From Oscillospiraceae bacterium (lineage in GTDB: Bacteria > Bacillota_A > Clostridia > Oscillospirales > CAG-272), in contig SVUD01000009.1 in the NCBI GenBank assembly GCA_015063445.1, forward strand, positions 1 to 52,405: DNA of 52,405 nt, written 5' to 3'. The notes beneath the pieces were generated by a model, which made no database searches, was not told the origin of the DNA, and was given only the letters and a program-made list of their open reading frames with translations. Both the position numbers and the translations under genes were made by a program. How positions within the stretch are numbered: the stretch's first letter is position 1; the number at the start of each line of letters is the position of its first letter. Shown here piece by piece: positions 34,412 to 44,475 of this stretch.

Positions 34412-35062
34412 TCAGAATTTCATAAGAATCGCGAATGGATTGATATTTCTGAAGAACGTTGAAATAGCACCGTCCGCAAACTCGGGAGAAATTCTATATG
34501 CTATGCTTGAAATTATACAAGCGGATATAGCGGCAAGCATACCGCCGAACAAAAGACCGAGCCACTTATTAAGTCGTCCCAAAAGACCTTTTTTTACGAG
34601 CTTATTAAGAATAGCTAAAATAATCTTTGTTAAAACAAGAGATACGATAAACAGCGCAACGTAAGTAACTACCACGGCGATAAGATTTCCGACGGGAAGC
34701 GACATTTCCTTAGAGATAGCCGAAAGCACCTCCTCAGCGCTGTTTGCTTGCTCTGCTCCGCTGAAATCAACCTTGAAAAGATTTGCCATGAGCTTAATGA
34801 GCATAGGCAAGGAATCCGATGCTGTTTCAGCAGTTATATCGGGACAGTTTTCAAGCAAGGATGAATATATCCACCCCTCAACCTTTCCCGCAAAGAAAGG
34901 CCTTGTCCACGTATTGATTATCGGCGCCGCAGTAAGAATTGTCAAGCATAACGCAAAAACAAGCTTAAGATGCTTTGTTACGGTTTCGAAAAAGCCCTTT
35001 TTATATCCCAACAGAAAACCGATTACAACTATGATTGGCAAAATTAAATCAAGCACTGTCAT
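34412..35062 (-). CDS. CvpA-family membrane protein
   Basis: 216 residues with four predicted transmembrane helices (about 5-20, 30-50, 110-135 and 160-185) and the N-terminal LLGYKKGFFE motif of the CvpA/YqfA family. The family is linked to colicin V production and envelope stress. The GGAAGGAG ribosome site and the consensus promoter at 35102-35130 show it starts a new transcript. Confidence 0.85.
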   Translation of the reverse strand: MTVLDLILPIIVVIGFLLGYKKGFFETVTKHLKLVFALCLTILTAAPIINTWTRPFFAGKVEGWIYSSLLENCPDITAETASDSLPMLIKLMANLFKVDFSGAEQANSAEEVLSAISKEMSLPVGNLIAVVVTYVALFIVSLVLTKIILAILNKLVKKGLLGRLNKWLGLLFGGMLAAISACIISSIAYRISPEFADGAISTFFRNINPFAILMKF

Positions 35063-35101
35063 AAAAACTCAATCTCCTTCCAAAATATTTAAGCCTATGA
35101 T

Positions 35102-35130
35102 ATTATACAACTATTTGTATGCGATGTCAA
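35102..35130 (-). promoter_or_regulatory. Exact-consensus sigma-A promoter of the cvpA-clp-mrp group
   Basis: On the minus strand TTGACA (35125-35130) and TATAAT (35102-35107) are exactly 17 bases apart, 40 bases before cvpA. No terminator separates it from dnaE. Confidence 0.85.
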
Positions 35131-35153
35131 TAACACAAATTGTAAATAAACTT

Positions 35154-38100
35154 TTATTTTACGACAACGTTTTCACTTCCGTATGCCCCTTTAAGCCTTT
35201 CAATAACCTCGTTTTGAGAGCTTATTGTAACGTGCTTCATAGCGATATACTTCTTTTGGATAGCATCGTAAAGGATTATCGATGACTTACCGGGATTCAA
35301 ATTCGCAAGTCTGTATAAAGGTATCAAAGCATCCTCTGAAAATGCCGCAAGCTTTATATATATCTTTCTTTCGGCATCAGCTGTGATTTTAGGATTATTT
35401 TCTCTTTCCGCTGCCTGCTCTGACTTTTTGAACGTTGAATTGCTCTCCAAGGGCTTGAGATCGGATAAAATGATTTTGTTCGGCTCCCCGTCCTCTTCGC
35501 TCACTCTGCCGTCAATAATTACAGCATTTTCTACGTTAAGCTCATCGGCAACCGAAGCATATTTTTTTGCGAAAACTATAACGTCAATCTCACCTATGCG
35601 GTCCTCAACCGTTATAAATGCCATAACGTCTCCGTTTTTGAGAGTTTTTGTTCTTTTTGCCGTAATTATACCGGCTATACGAACCTTTACGGAGTCGTGG
35701 TATTTTTCAAAAAGCTCAGCGTCATCTGCCGTGGCATTCGCTATATCCGAGATACTGTTAAGCTCCAAGGACTCTATGTGAGCAGAATAGTCATCTATCA
35801 TATGCCCCGAGAAATACATTCCCGAGCTTTCTTTTTCAAGAAGCAAAAGCTCCTTGAGTGAATACTCCTGTACATCCGGATACTGATATCCGCTCTTTTT
35901 TTCGGAAACATCTACGCTGACTAAGGAAAACATATCCATCTGTCCCGAAATATTGTTTCTTCTTCTGCCCTGCTCCGATTCAAGTATATCCTCATAGGAA
36001 GATATAAGAGCGCTTCTCGGCACACCGAGAGAGTCGAATACGCCGCATTTTATAAATGATTCAAGCGTTCTTTTGTTGATATCACTGTCGGCAAGTCTTG
36101 ACACAAAGTCGTCAAAGCTCTTATATTTTCCTCTCGAGCGCTCTCTCACTATAGCTTCGGTAAAATGCCTTCCAACGTTTTTGATTGCAAGAAGTCCAAA
36201 TCGTATAGCTCCCTCGGATACCGAGAAATCGGACATACTTGTATTAACGTCCGGCGGCAGGACCTTTACACCGAATTTAGCCGCATCGACGATATATTCA
36301 CGGAGCTTTGCCTGATTATCAAGAACGCTTGAAAGAAGCGCCGAAAAATATTCGGCGGGATAATGCGCTTTAAGATATGCGGTTTGATAAGATATTACGC
36401 CGTATGCGGTGGCATGGCTCTTGTTGAACGCATATTTCGCAAAGCCTACCATATCGTCAAATACTCCGTTGGCGGCTTCAGAATCTATTCCACGCTCCAC
36501 GCATCCCGAAATGAAGCTTTCGCGCTCAGCGTTCATAGCGTCAGTTTTCTTTTTTGACATTGCTCTGCGAACGATATCTGCTCTTGCGTAAGAATATCCC
36601 GCGAGAAGTCTGCATATCTGCATAACCTGCTCCTGATAAACTATGCAGCCGTAGGTTACGTCAAGAATCTGACTAAGCTCGGGTATTGCGTAAGTTATTT
36701 CCTCTTTGCCGTGCTTTCTCGCAATAAATGAATCTATTGAATCCATAGGACCGGGTCTGTATAGGGCAATTACAGCTATAACGTCCTCAAGCGTTGAGGG
36801 CATGAGCTTTGAAAGAACCTGCTTCATTCCGCCTGATTCAAGCTGAAACACGCCGTTTGTCTTTGCCTCGCAAAGAAGCGCAAATGTCTTTTTATCGTCA
36901 AACGGAACCTTTGAAAGCGAAAACTCGGGATTTGTTTTTCTAATTTCAAGCTCTGCGTCGTGCAGTACGGTTATATAGCGAAGTCCTAAAAAATCAAACT
37001 TGACAAGACCGAGTCTTGCGTCGGTGTTCATATCGAACTGAGTTACTATACCTGTTCCGCTATACGACAAAGGAACGTATTCGTACGTAGGCTTTTCCGT
37101 TATTACCACGCCCGCCGCATGAGTTGAAGCGTGTCTTGGCATTCCCTCGAGACTTTTACTTATGTTAATAAGCCTTCTTACATCCGAATCCTCGTCGTAA
37201 AGCGCCTTAAGCTCCTTTGAGCGTAAAGCATCCTCGATAGTTATATTCATCTCACGCGGGATAAGTTTTGCAACAGTATCTACTCTTGCATAAGGCATAC
37301 CTAATGCTCGTCCGACATCTCTTACGGCAGCACGCGCGGCAAGAGTTCCAAACGTGGTTATCTGAGCAACCTTATCGTCACCGTATTTTCTCTTTACGTA
37401 ATCTATGACCTCTTCACGCCTGTTATAGCAGAAATCAATATCAAAATCGGGCATAGAAACACGCTCGGGATTTAAAAATCTTTCAAAGAGCAGGTCGAAT
37501 TCCATAGGGTCTACGTCAGTAATTCCAACGCAGAACGCAACGAGGCTTCCCGCTCCCGAGCCTCTTCCCGGTCCAACGGGAATATCGTTTCGCTTAGCAT
37601 AGGCAACAAAATCACTGACTATAAGATAGTAAGCGTTGAAGCCCATTGTATCTATAACCGAGAGCTCGTATGCCAAGCGCTCTATATATTCTTCTTTTTT
37701 ATGCTTTTTAAATGTAAATCTGCCGTTTTTCTCGTGCCGGTCAAATCCGCGGTAAGCATTCTCACGAAGAGCTTCTTTGTGTGACTTGCCATTTTCAGCT
37801 TTGAAATCAGGCAAATGGAGCTTATCGAAATCAAAGTCAAAATTACATTTCTCCGCTATTTTGACGGTATTCTCTATAGCTCCCTCATACTGCGAAAACA
37901 GAGCCGACATCTCTTTCTCGGTCTTAAAATAAAATTCGTTGCTTTCAAATCCGAAGGGTCTGCCATCTGTAATGCAGTTATTGGTCTGAATACAAAGAAG
38001 CGTTGCCTGAGTATCGGCATCATTCCTGTCAACGTAATGCACGTCGTTCGTCGCAACCATCGGAATACCGCATTTTTCACTTATTATCTTTAATCCGAAG

Positions 38101-38657
38101 GCTACTTTTCTTTGATCGTCCATTCCGTGATTCTGCAGCTCAAGATAGAAGTCATCGCCGAAGAGCTCCTTCATCTCAAGAGCGTATTTTTCAGCCTCGG
38201 GCATACTTCCCGCAAGTATCAGCTGTGGAATTTTTCCCGCAAGACACGCAGAAAGCGCAATGAGTCCTTCGTGATGTTCTCTTAAAAGCTCCATATCGAT
38301 TCTCGGCTTCATATAAAAGCCGTTTACGTAGCTTTCGGAAACCATATAGCAAAGATTTCTGTATCCGGTCTCGTTTTTGCAAAGCAAAATAAGATGATTT
38401 CCGGATGAATCAGCTTTTCCGTTTTTATCAAGGCGACTTCTTTGGGCAACGTATACCTCGCATCCTATAATCGGCTTAATCCCGTTCTTTTTCATCTCAT
38501 CATAAAATTCAACAGCGCCGTACATTACGCCGTGATCGGTTATAGCAACCGCCGTCTGTCCGTCAGCCTTTGCCTTCTCGGCTATTCTCTTTATTCTTGC
38601 GGCGCCGTCAAGCAAGCTATATTCGGTATGCAAATGTAAATGAACAAAGCTTCCCAT
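35154..38657 (-). CDS. dnaE: DNA polymerase III alpha subunit, DnaE type
   Basis: 1167 residues. The N-terminal PHP domain (FVHLHLHTEYSLLDGAA) keeps its metal-binding histidines. The polymerase core includes VGPGRGSGAGSLVA and the catalytic PDFDIDF. Helix-hairpin-helix elements and a C-terminal OB domain (VRIAGIITAKRTKTLK) follow. The domain order and length fit DnaE rather than PolC. In Clostridia DnaE usually works with PolC. It starts 14 bases after whiA. Confidence 0.97.
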   Translation of the reverse strand: MGSFVHLHLHTEYSLLDGAARIKRIAEKAKADGQTAVAITDHGVMYGAVEFYDEMKKNGIKPIIGCEVYVAQRSRLDKNGKADSSGNHLILLCKNETGYRNLCYMVSESYVNGFYMKPRIDMELLREHHEGLIALSACLAGKIPQLILAGSMPEAEKYALEMKELFGDDFYLELQNHGMDDQRKVAFGLKIISEKCGIPMVATNDVHYVDRNDADTQATLLCIQTNNCITDGRPFGFESNEFYFKTEKEMSALFSQYEGAIENTVKIAEKCNFDFDFDKLHLPDFKAENGKSHKEALRENAYRGFDRHEKNGRFTFKKHKKEEYIERLAYELSVIDTMGFNAYYLIVSDFVAYAKRNDIPVGPGRGSGAGSLVAFCVGITDVDPMEFDLLFERFLNPERVSMPDFDIDFCYNRREEVIDYVKRKYGDDKVAQITTFGTLAARAAVRDVGRALGMPYARVDTVAKLIPREMNITIEDALRSKELKALYDEDSDVRRLINISKSLEGMPRHASTHAAGVVITEKPTYEYVPLSYSGTGIVTQFDMNTDARLGLVKFDFLGLRYITVLHDAELEIRKTNPEFSLSKVPFDDKKTFALLCEAKTNGVFQLESGGMKQVLSKLMPSTLEDVIAVIALYRPGPMDSIDSFIARKHGKEEITYAIPELSQILDVTYGCIVYQEQVMQICRLLAGYSYARADIVRRAMSKKKTDAMNAERESFISGCVERGIDSEAANGVFDDMVGFAKYAFNKSHATAYGVISYQTAYLKAHYPAEYFSALLSSVLDNQAKLREYIVDAAKFGVKVLPPDVNTSMSDFSVSEGAIRFGLLAIKNVGRHFTEAIVRERSRGKYKSFDDFVSRLADSDINKRTLESFIKCGVFDSLGVPRSALISSYEDILESEQGRRRNNISGQMDMFSLVSVDVSEKKSGYQYPDVQEYSLKELLLLEKESSGMYFSGHMIDDYSAHIESLELNSISDIANATADDAELFEKYHDSVKVRIAGIITAKRTKTLKNGDVMAFITVEDRIGEIDVIVFAKKYASVADELNVENAVIIDGRVSEEDGEPNKIILSDLKPLESNSTFKKSEQAAERENNPKITADAERKIYIKLAAFSEDALIPLYRLANLNPGKSSIILYDAIQKKYIAMKHVTISSQNEVIERLKGAYGSENVVVK

Positions 38658-38671
38658 AGAAATCTCCTTTC

Positions 38672-39556
38672 TTAAAGATTATTTTTGCTGAGTATTTCTT
38701 TTCCTATTTTCATTATTCTTGCCATTCTGTGAGTTATTCCGGACTTTGAAATGTGCGAGGTGGAATGTATCGCCAGCTGACTTAATGACATATCCGGATT
38801 GTTCAGCCTAAGCTTTGCGGTTTCGTGCAGCTCCTTTGGCAAAAAAACAAACAAATCATTATCTACGAGCTTCTTGATTAAAAGATACTGAGGATTTGCG
38901 GCATCTACTGCCTTTGAAATATTCACGGTGTCAAAGTTTCTTATTCTGTTTGCGTTGTTCATGAACTCATTTTCAATTTTTTTATTCATAACCGCATACG
39001 CAACGTCGTTAAGCTCCGCCGCGGCGAAGAAATCCTCGATTACCGCGCTGTTTTTTGTATATAATATTCTTTCGTTTTTTCTCGTTACGCTCTTAAATTC
39101 AAATCCTAAAGAATCAAATTCTTCGGAAAGCAATTCTAAACGATTTCCGAGTGAAAATTCAAGGCAGAATTGCTTGTTCGGATCCGAAATTCTTCCACAC
39201 GCAAAGAAAACGCCACGAAGAAACGCAGAAGTGCAATATGGACATTTCTTTTGATACGGATTTTTTTGTTTATCAAGAGCGAGAAGAAAAGCCGCCTGAG
39301 CTTTACCTAAAAACGAAAGTCTTTTTCCTCTGCCACCCGTAGGAAGCGATGAGGCAGTTATATCTTTGCCAAAGAATTCTTTTATAAGTCCCCCGACGTA
39401 TTCAATCATATCCATGTTTTCAAGATTAATATAAACCGTCGTATCGGAGGTATAGCCCTTAGACGTTAGTATACCTTGAAAAAGCGCTCGTCTGCAGCAG
39501 GGACTTTTATATTTTGTTTTCATAATAGTTTCTTTTACTTCATACGAAAAAGACAT
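38672..39556 (-). CDS. whiA: DNA-binding protein WhiA
   Basis: 294 residues. The N-terminal LAGLIDADG-like domain begins SFSYEVKETI and contains CCRRALFQG, which is diagnostic. The C-terminal helix-turn-helix has SLSQLAIHSTSHISKSGITHRM. WhiA influences cell division and chromosome segregation in Firmicutes. In most relatives it follows rapZ and yvcK; here it follows murB directly with a 19-base gap, and those two genes are missing. Confidence 0.95.
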   Translation of the reverse strand: MSFSYEVKETIMKTKYKSPCCRRALFQGILTSKGYTSDTTVYINLENMDMIEYVGGLIKEFFGKDITASSLPTGGRGKRLSFLGKAQAAFLLALDKQKNPYQKKCPYCTSAFLRGVFFACGRISDPNKQFCLEFSLGNRLELLSEEFDSLGFEFKSVTRKNERILYTKNSAVIEDFFAAAELNDVAYAVMNKKIENEFMNNANRIRNFDTVNISKAVDAANPQYLLIKKLVDNDLFVFLPKELHETAKLRLNNPDMSLSQLAIHSTSHISKSGITHRMARIMKIGKEILSKNNL

Positions 39557-39575
39557 TATGTTTTTCCCTCCTGTT

Positions 39576-40466
39576 TTATTCTACGAGCTCCGCCTCCCTT
39601 AATAGAGTGACGTTATATTTTTCCAAAATTATCTTTTCTATTTTTTTAGCTAACGTATCAATATCCGTTGCCGTCGCATTCCCGGTGTTAACTATGAATC
39701 CCGCATGCTTTTGACTTACTTCAGCACCGCCGAACGAAAGTCCTTTAAGTCCTGCCTTGTCAATAAGATGAGAAGGTATAACCCCTTGATTTCGCTTAAA
39801 AAAGCTTCCAAGACTTGGGAGTGACGGTTGCGAATCCTTGCGCTTTTTCATCACTTGCTCAAAGGAACGGCTAATTTCCGACGAATCCTTGCGTGTACCC
39901 TTGAGTATCGCTTTAAGAAGGACGAGATTTTTACTCTTTAAAATCGAGCTTCTGTATGAAAACTCAAGCTCGTTCGAATCGAGCCTCAGATATTTAGCAT
40001 TATTCACGTCATAAAAATATCCGTATTCAAAGATATCCGACAGTGAAGCTCCGTAAGCGCCGGCGTTATTTACTGCAGCGCCTCCGAGAGTTCCCGGTAT
40101 TCCGTAAAGCCCCTCGGCGAGATATATTCCGTTTTCGCAAGCATTCTTTAAAAGCTTTGCAAGAGATATACCCGCATCTGCAATTACGTATGTATCGGAA
40201 AATTTTATGTTGCTAAAACGTCTGGTGCATATTATTACGCCGTCAAAACCGTTATCAGAAAAGAACGTATTGGTAGATGCTCCTATCATCTTGTATCTAT
40301 ATGCGAAGGACTCGCAAATCTTTATTGACAGCGCTATTTCCGTAACGTTTATGGGATAAACAACGTATTTTGCTATTCCCCCTGCTTTTATGGATGATAG
40401 CCTTGATGTTGAAAGGTTACAAACGTATTTAATATTATGCTTGTTCAAAGCTTCTTCGAAATTCAA
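39576..40466 (-). CDS. murB: UDP-N-acetylenolpyruvoylglucosamine reductase
   Basis: 296 residues from a TTG start at 40466, chosen because AAAGGG lies 9 bases upstream; an in-frame ATG at 40541 would overlap recN by 62 bases. FAD-binding segments include GGAAVNNAGAYGA, and the catalytic Ser lies in LGSFFKRNQG. The C-terminal VSQKHAGFIVN segment with a conserved Glu region is present. It reduces UDP-GlcNAc-enolpyruvate to UDP-MurNAc in peptidoglycan synthesis. The gene starts 13 bases after recN. Confidence 0.95.
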   Translation of the reverse strand: MNFEEALNKHNIKYVCNLSTSRLSSIKAGGIAKYVVYPINVTEIALSIKICESFAYRYKMIGASTNTFFSDNGFDGVIICTRRFSNIKFSDTYVIADAGISLAKLLKNACENGIYLAEGLYGIPGTLGGAAVNNAGAYGASLSDIFEYGYFYDVNNAKYLRLDSNELEFSYRSSILKSKNLVLLKAILKGTRKDSSEISRSFEQVMKKRKDSQPSLPSLGSFFKRNQGVIPSHLIDKAGLKGLSFGGAEVSQKHAGFIVNTGNATATDIDTLAKKIEKIILEKYNVTLLREAELVE

Positions 40467-40479
40467 TTCATAAAACCCT

Positions 40480-42180
40480 TTAGCTGTTTTTATAAATTTC
40501 TCTTTCCTTAAGCATATCGACCGCCGCCGCTCTTTGAGCATCGGTTACGTTTATTCCTCCGAGAATTCTCGAAAGCTCGTCAATTCTTCCTTCATCGCGA
40601 AGAAGGGTTACCGAGGTTTCGGTTATTCCGTTTTTATCCGATTTATTTATAAGAAAATGACAATCCGCAAGCGAGGCGATCTGAGCGCTGTGCGTAACGC
40701 AGAAGAGCTGCGTACTCGCCGCGAGAGATTGCATTTTTATACCTATTTTGCGCGCCGTTTTTCCGGAGACGCCTGCGTCAATTTCATCAAAGACGATAGT
40801 CATAACGCCGTCCTTATCCGCAATTACGCTCTTAAGCGCAAGCATTATTCTTGCAAGCTCACCGCCCGAGGCAATCTTAGATAAAGGCTTTGCGTCCATT
40901 CCCTTGTTGGCGCTTATGAGAAATTCCACGCTATCCGTTCCGTTCTTTAAGAGCTTTTTTACTCCGCCTTCAAAGGACTCCTTGATATCTATTATGAACG
41001 TAACCTTTGGCATATCGAGGAATTCAAGCGTTTCGCATACTGCCTTCTCAAGACTCTTTGCGCTCTCAATGCGCTTTTTATGAATTTTAGAAGCGATATC
41101 GACGGCTTTTTCGTATGCCTTTTCCGCTTTCGAGGTAAGCTCCTTCAATACGTCATCTGAATTTTTAAGTTTTTCAAGCTCGACGTACGATTTCTCACGA
41201 AATTCAAGAACTTCCTTTATGGTTAATCCGTATTTTCTTTTTATTTTTGATATTTTATCTAAACGCGATTCAATCTCATTCAGCTTTTCGGTAGGATTTT
41301 CTTCCGCATCCTCGATTGTTGCGTAAACCTCTTCGGCGATATCATCAACCTGATAAAGAATATCACGCAGTCTCTCGGAATACTCGGAAAACTGCGGTAT
41401 TACGTCTGAAATGGAGGTCAGCGCCAGAGTTGTTCTGTCGAGGAGAAATGAAATACTTCCTTTTTCACTTCCCTTCAAGGCCTTATACGCGAAAGCCGAT
41501 TGCTTCGTAATTCTCTCGCTGTTCTTAATTTTGAGCTTCTTATCTATAAGCTCCTCTTCTTCACCATCATGAAGCTCGAGGGAATCTATATCCTTTATTT
41601 GATATTCGAGAATCTCGGCATACCTTATGCGCTCGCTTTCACGCTCGGAAATTGATTTTATCTCCTTGCGTAGATTCTCATATTCAGTATATGCTTCCCG
41701 GTATTTTAAGAGCAATTCCGTATTCGAAGCAAACGTATCAAGTATCGATATGTGGTTTTCTGCCGACGAAAGCGCATGGGTATCGCTCTGCCCGTGAATA
41801 TTGACAAGCACAGGTGAAACCGATTTTAAGACGGCAAGGCTAACCGTTCTGCCGTTGATCTTTACTTGCGATTTACCGTCTGCCGATATACTCCTTTGGA
41901 TAAGAACTGCTCCATCCTCATCGGGCTCTATTCCTATCTCGGCAAAGGAAGATAACGCATAATCTGAAAGCGATGAAAACAAACCGCTCACCATTGCGCG
42001 CTCTTCACCCTTACGTATAATCTCCTTTTCGGTTTTCTTTCCGAGAAGCATATTTATGCTATCGATTACTATGGATTTGCCCGCGCCCGTTTCTCCGGTA
42101 AGCGCGGAAAAGCCCTCGGTAAAGTCAATATCAACCGACTTTATTACCGCAATATTTTCTATGTGTAACGAATTAAGCAT
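40480..42180 (-). CDS. recN: DNA repair protein RecN
   Basis: 566 residues. An SMC-like ATPase: Walker A in GETGAGKSIVID (about 30-41), long coiled coils in the middle (about 160-370), signature SGGELARIMLALK and Walker B IVFDEIDAGVSG near the C-terminus. RecN acts at double-strand breaks. The argR-recN pairing is standard in Firmicutes; the gap here is 13 bases. Confidence 0.97.
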   Translation of the reverse strand: MLNSLHIENIAVIKSVDIDFTEGFSALTGETGAGKSIVIDSINMLLGKKTEKEIIRKGEERAMVSGLFSSLSDYALSSFAEIGIEPDEDGAVLIQRSISADGKSQVKINGRTVSLAVLKSVSPVLVNIHGQSDTHALSSAENHISILDTFASNTELLLKYREAYTEYENLRKEIKSISERESERIRYAEILEYQIKDIDSLELHDGEEEELIDKKLKIKNSERITKQSAFAYKALKGSEKGSISFLLDRTTLALTSISDVIPQFSEYSERLRDILYQVDDIAEEVYATIEDAEENPTEKLNEIESRLDKISKIKRKYGLTIKEVLEFREKSYVELEKLKNSDDVLKELTSKAEKAYEKAVDIASKIHKKRIESAKSLEKAVCETLEFLDMPKVTFIIDIKESFEGGVKKLLKNGTDSVEFLISANKGMDAKPLSKIASGGELARIMLALKSVIADKDGVMTIVFDEIDAGVSGKTARKIGIKMQSLAASTQLFCVTHSAQIASLADCHFLINKSDKNGITETSVTLLRDEGRIDELSRILGGINVTDAQRAAAVDMLKEREIYKNS

Positions 42181-42193
42181 TTTATCTCCGAAT

Positions 42194-42649
42194 TTAAATG
42201 AATTTAAAAGCTGTCTTCAAATTAACCGTCATTGCCTCGGCAATGTCATCATCCTTAGTAACGATTATTATAGTATCGTCACCGGCAACAGAGCCAACGA
42301 TTTCATTATGATTCAATGAATCAACACAGACGGCAATTGCATTAGCCATACCGGAAAGCGTTTTTACAACAACGATGTTTTTTGCTGACTCTATTTTTAT
42401 AACCGCATCCGTAAGCGCGGAATTCATAACGGTTTTGTTGTTTTCGCGCTTTACGTCGGGTACTATGTATTTATACGAGCCGGAGGCAGTTATCGCTTTT
42501 ACGAGCTTTAATTGATTTATATCTCTTGAAATGGTAGTTTGTGTAACGGTATATCCCGCTTCACCGAGCTTTTCTATCAAGGCTTCCTGGGTATCGATAT
42601 CGTAATTTCTGATTATTTCAAGTATTTTTTGCTGACGTAAACTCTTCAT
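42194..42649 (-). CDS. argR: Arginine repressor
   Basis: 151 residues. The winged-helix N-terminal domain (RQQKILEIIRNYDIDTQEAL) is followed by the oligomerisation and arginine-binding domain with GSVAGDDTIIIV. It senses arginine and represses biosynthesis genes. The ATG overlaps the nadK stop by 4 bases. Confidence 0.96.
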   Translation of the reverse strand: MKSLRQQKILEIIRNYDIDTQEALIEKLGEAGYTVTQTTISRDINQLKLVKAITASGSYKYIVPDVKRENNKTVMNSALTDAVIKIESAKNIVVVKTLSGMANAIAVCVDSLNHNEIVGSVAGDDTIIIVTKDDDIAEAMTVNLKTAFKFI

Positions 42650-43497
42650 ATTATATCCTCCAGAATTTGCATTTTGCTGAATAGATTTGAAAACATATTA
42701 TTGTTTTCGAAAGTCATTACCTTTAGTTTTTTATCCGATGCCTTTACCGATATCTTATCTCCGGAATTGAGCTTGTAAACGAGTCTGCCGTCAAGAGAAA
42801 CGTTAAGAGCCTTATTCGACGTGTTTTTAACCTTTATAACCTCATTTTCGCTGAAAACGATAGTTCTGTTGAAGAACGAATGAGGCGCTATAGGTGTCAA
42901 AATTATTGCGCCGGCATCATGAGATACGATTGGTCCGCCGGCTGAAAGTGAATACGCCGTAGAGCCCTGAGGGGTTGAAAAGACCGCACCGTCCGCCCTG
43001 TATCTTACTCCTCCGTCTTTGCTGTAAACGACGAAATCCGAGATTCCCATATATTCCTGATTGGAAATAACCACGTCGTTAACAGCGTATCGTTCAAATG
43101 AAATATCATTTTCGTTTTCAGTGACCGTCACGCCAAGAAGCATTCTCGTAACTATCTTATATTCGCCTGTGAATATTTTTGACAGGCTCTCAAGCTCGTT
43201 CGGTTCTATTTCGTTGAGATAACCGACCTTTCCGAGATTTACGCCTATTATCGGAATGTCATTTTGCTCTGCATAAGCCGCAGCGTCAATAAAGGAACCG
43301 TCGCCTCCTATTACTATCACAAGCTCCGCATCGGGAGAAGGAGCGGAAACGTAATCACAGGATACTATTCCCGATTCTCTCTCAGCTATCGGCATCGATA
43401 CTTCAGCGCCGAATTTTTTTAAAATTTCGACAGTTTTTTTTGTGATAGCATAATCAACGTCTTTATTTGGATTGGTAACTATAAAAATCTTTTTCAT
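42646..43497 (-). CDS. nadK: NAD kinase
   Basis: 283 residues. GGDGSF is the nucleotide-binding motif, NEIEPNELES follows, and STPQGSTAYSLSAGGPI is the conserved C-terminal domain motif. The enzyme phosphorylates NAD to NADP. The gene lies 13 bases after tlyA and overlaps argR by 4 bases. Confidence 0.96.
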   Translation of the reverse strand: MKKIFIVTNPNKDVDYAITKKTVEILKKFGAEVSMPIAERESGIVSCDYVSAPSPDAELVIVIGGDGSFIDAAAYAEQNDIPIIGVNLGKVGYLNEIEPNELESLSKIFTGEYKIVTRMLLGVTVTENENDISFERYAVNDVVISNQEYMGISDFVVYSKDGGVRYRADGAVFSTPQGSTAYSLSAGGPIVSHDAGAIILTPIAPHSFFNRTIVFSENEVIKVKNTSNKALNVSLDGRLVYKLNSGDKISVKASDKKLKVMTFENNNMFSNLFSKMQILEDII

Positions 43498-43510
43498 TTT
43501 AGTTCACCGT

Positions 43511-44239
43511 TTAATTTTGTTTTTTGAAATGCGCGAGATATTCGGTATTACCGTCTCCGCCTATTATAGGAGAGGTGATATGGTTCACATATTTAAATCC
43601 TATTTCCTTTGCGTATGATATAACCTTTTCTACCGCCGCGAGACGCGCCACCTCGCTTTTGACTATTCCACCCTTACCAACGTTTGATTTTCCAACCTCA
43701 AACTGAGGCTTAATAAGGCATATAAAATCCGCCCCTTCCGCAAGTGCCTCATAAATCGGGCGAATTATATAGGTTGCCGAAATAAACGATACGTCCATAA
43801 CCGCAATTTCGGGAATATATTCAAGGTCCTCACGACTCATATATCTTGCGTTGAAATTTTCCTTTGATGTAACTCTCTCATCATCTCTCAAAGAAGAAAC
43901 AAGCTGCATCGTGCCGGAATCAACAGCTATAACGTGCTTTGCGCCTCGCTGTAAAAGACAATCCGTAAAGCCTCCGCTTGAAGCTCCAATATCAATGGCA
44001 AGCTTTTCTTTTACGTCGACGTTAAAGAAGTCCAGCGCAGCCTCAAGCTTAAGTCCGCCGCGGCTTACGTATTTCTTAGAGCTTTTATCAACCGAAACCT
44101 CCGCATCATCTTCAATTTCGAACGCAGGCTTTGTGATAGCTCTTCCGTTAACGCTAACCGAGCCCGAAAGTATAAATTTCTTCGCCTCTGTTCTGCTCGC
44201 GGCGAATCCGTTTTCGCAAAGATAAACGTCAAGTCTCAT
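43511..44239 (-). CDS. TlyA-family rRNA 2'-O-methyltransferase
   Basis: 242 residues. The N-terminal S4 RNA-binding domain (RLDVYLCENGFAASRTEAKK, about 1-60) and an FtsJ/RrmJ-type methyltransferase domain with the SAM motif DIGASSGGFTDCLL are both present. TlyA methylates cytidine 2'-OH in rRNA and affects capreomycin sensitivity in mycobacteria. Its start overlaps the xseB stop by one base (TAATG). In many relatives ispA and dxs come between xseB and tlyA; here they do not. Confidence 0.93.
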   Translation of the reverse strand: MRLDVYLCENGFAASRTEAKKFILSGSVSVNGRAITKPAFEIEDDAEVSVDKSSKKYVSRGGLKLEAALDFFNVDVKEKLAIDIGASSGGFTDCLLQRGAKHVIAVDSGTMQLVSSLRDDERVTSKENFNARYMSREDLEYIPEIAVMDVSFISATYIIRPIYEALAEGADFICLIKPQFEVGKSNVGKGGIVKSEVARLAAVEKVISYAKEIGFKYVNHITSPIIGGDGNTEYLAHFKKQN

Positions 44240-44472
44240 TATTCTTCATCAAATGGCTTATCAGTTATCGAGCCATCATCACTTTCGGTCAGAATTCTTA
44301 CTCTTTCTTTAGCTGCGATAAGCTTTTTTTCGCAAAGCTTTATATATCCAAGCGCCTTTTCGAATTCCTCTATAGATTCATCAAGAGTAAGAGCGCCGGC
44401 CTCCATTTTCGAAATAGAGCACTCGAGACTCTGCATAGCATCCTCGAAGCTCAACCCAATCTTTTTAGTCAT
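44239..44472 (-). CDS. xseB: Exodeoxyribonuclease VII small subunit
   Basis: 77 residues with the XseB pattern LSFEDAMQSLECSISKMEAG and LTLDESIEEFEKALGYIKLCE, two helices forming a coiled coil. Several copies bind one XseA subunit. It starts 3 bases after the xseA stop. Confidence 0.93.
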   Translation of the reverse strand: MTKKIGLSFEDAMQSLECSISKMEAGALTLDESIEEFEKALGYIKLCEKKLIAAKERVRILTESDDGSITDKPFDEE

Positions 44473-44475
44473 TTG

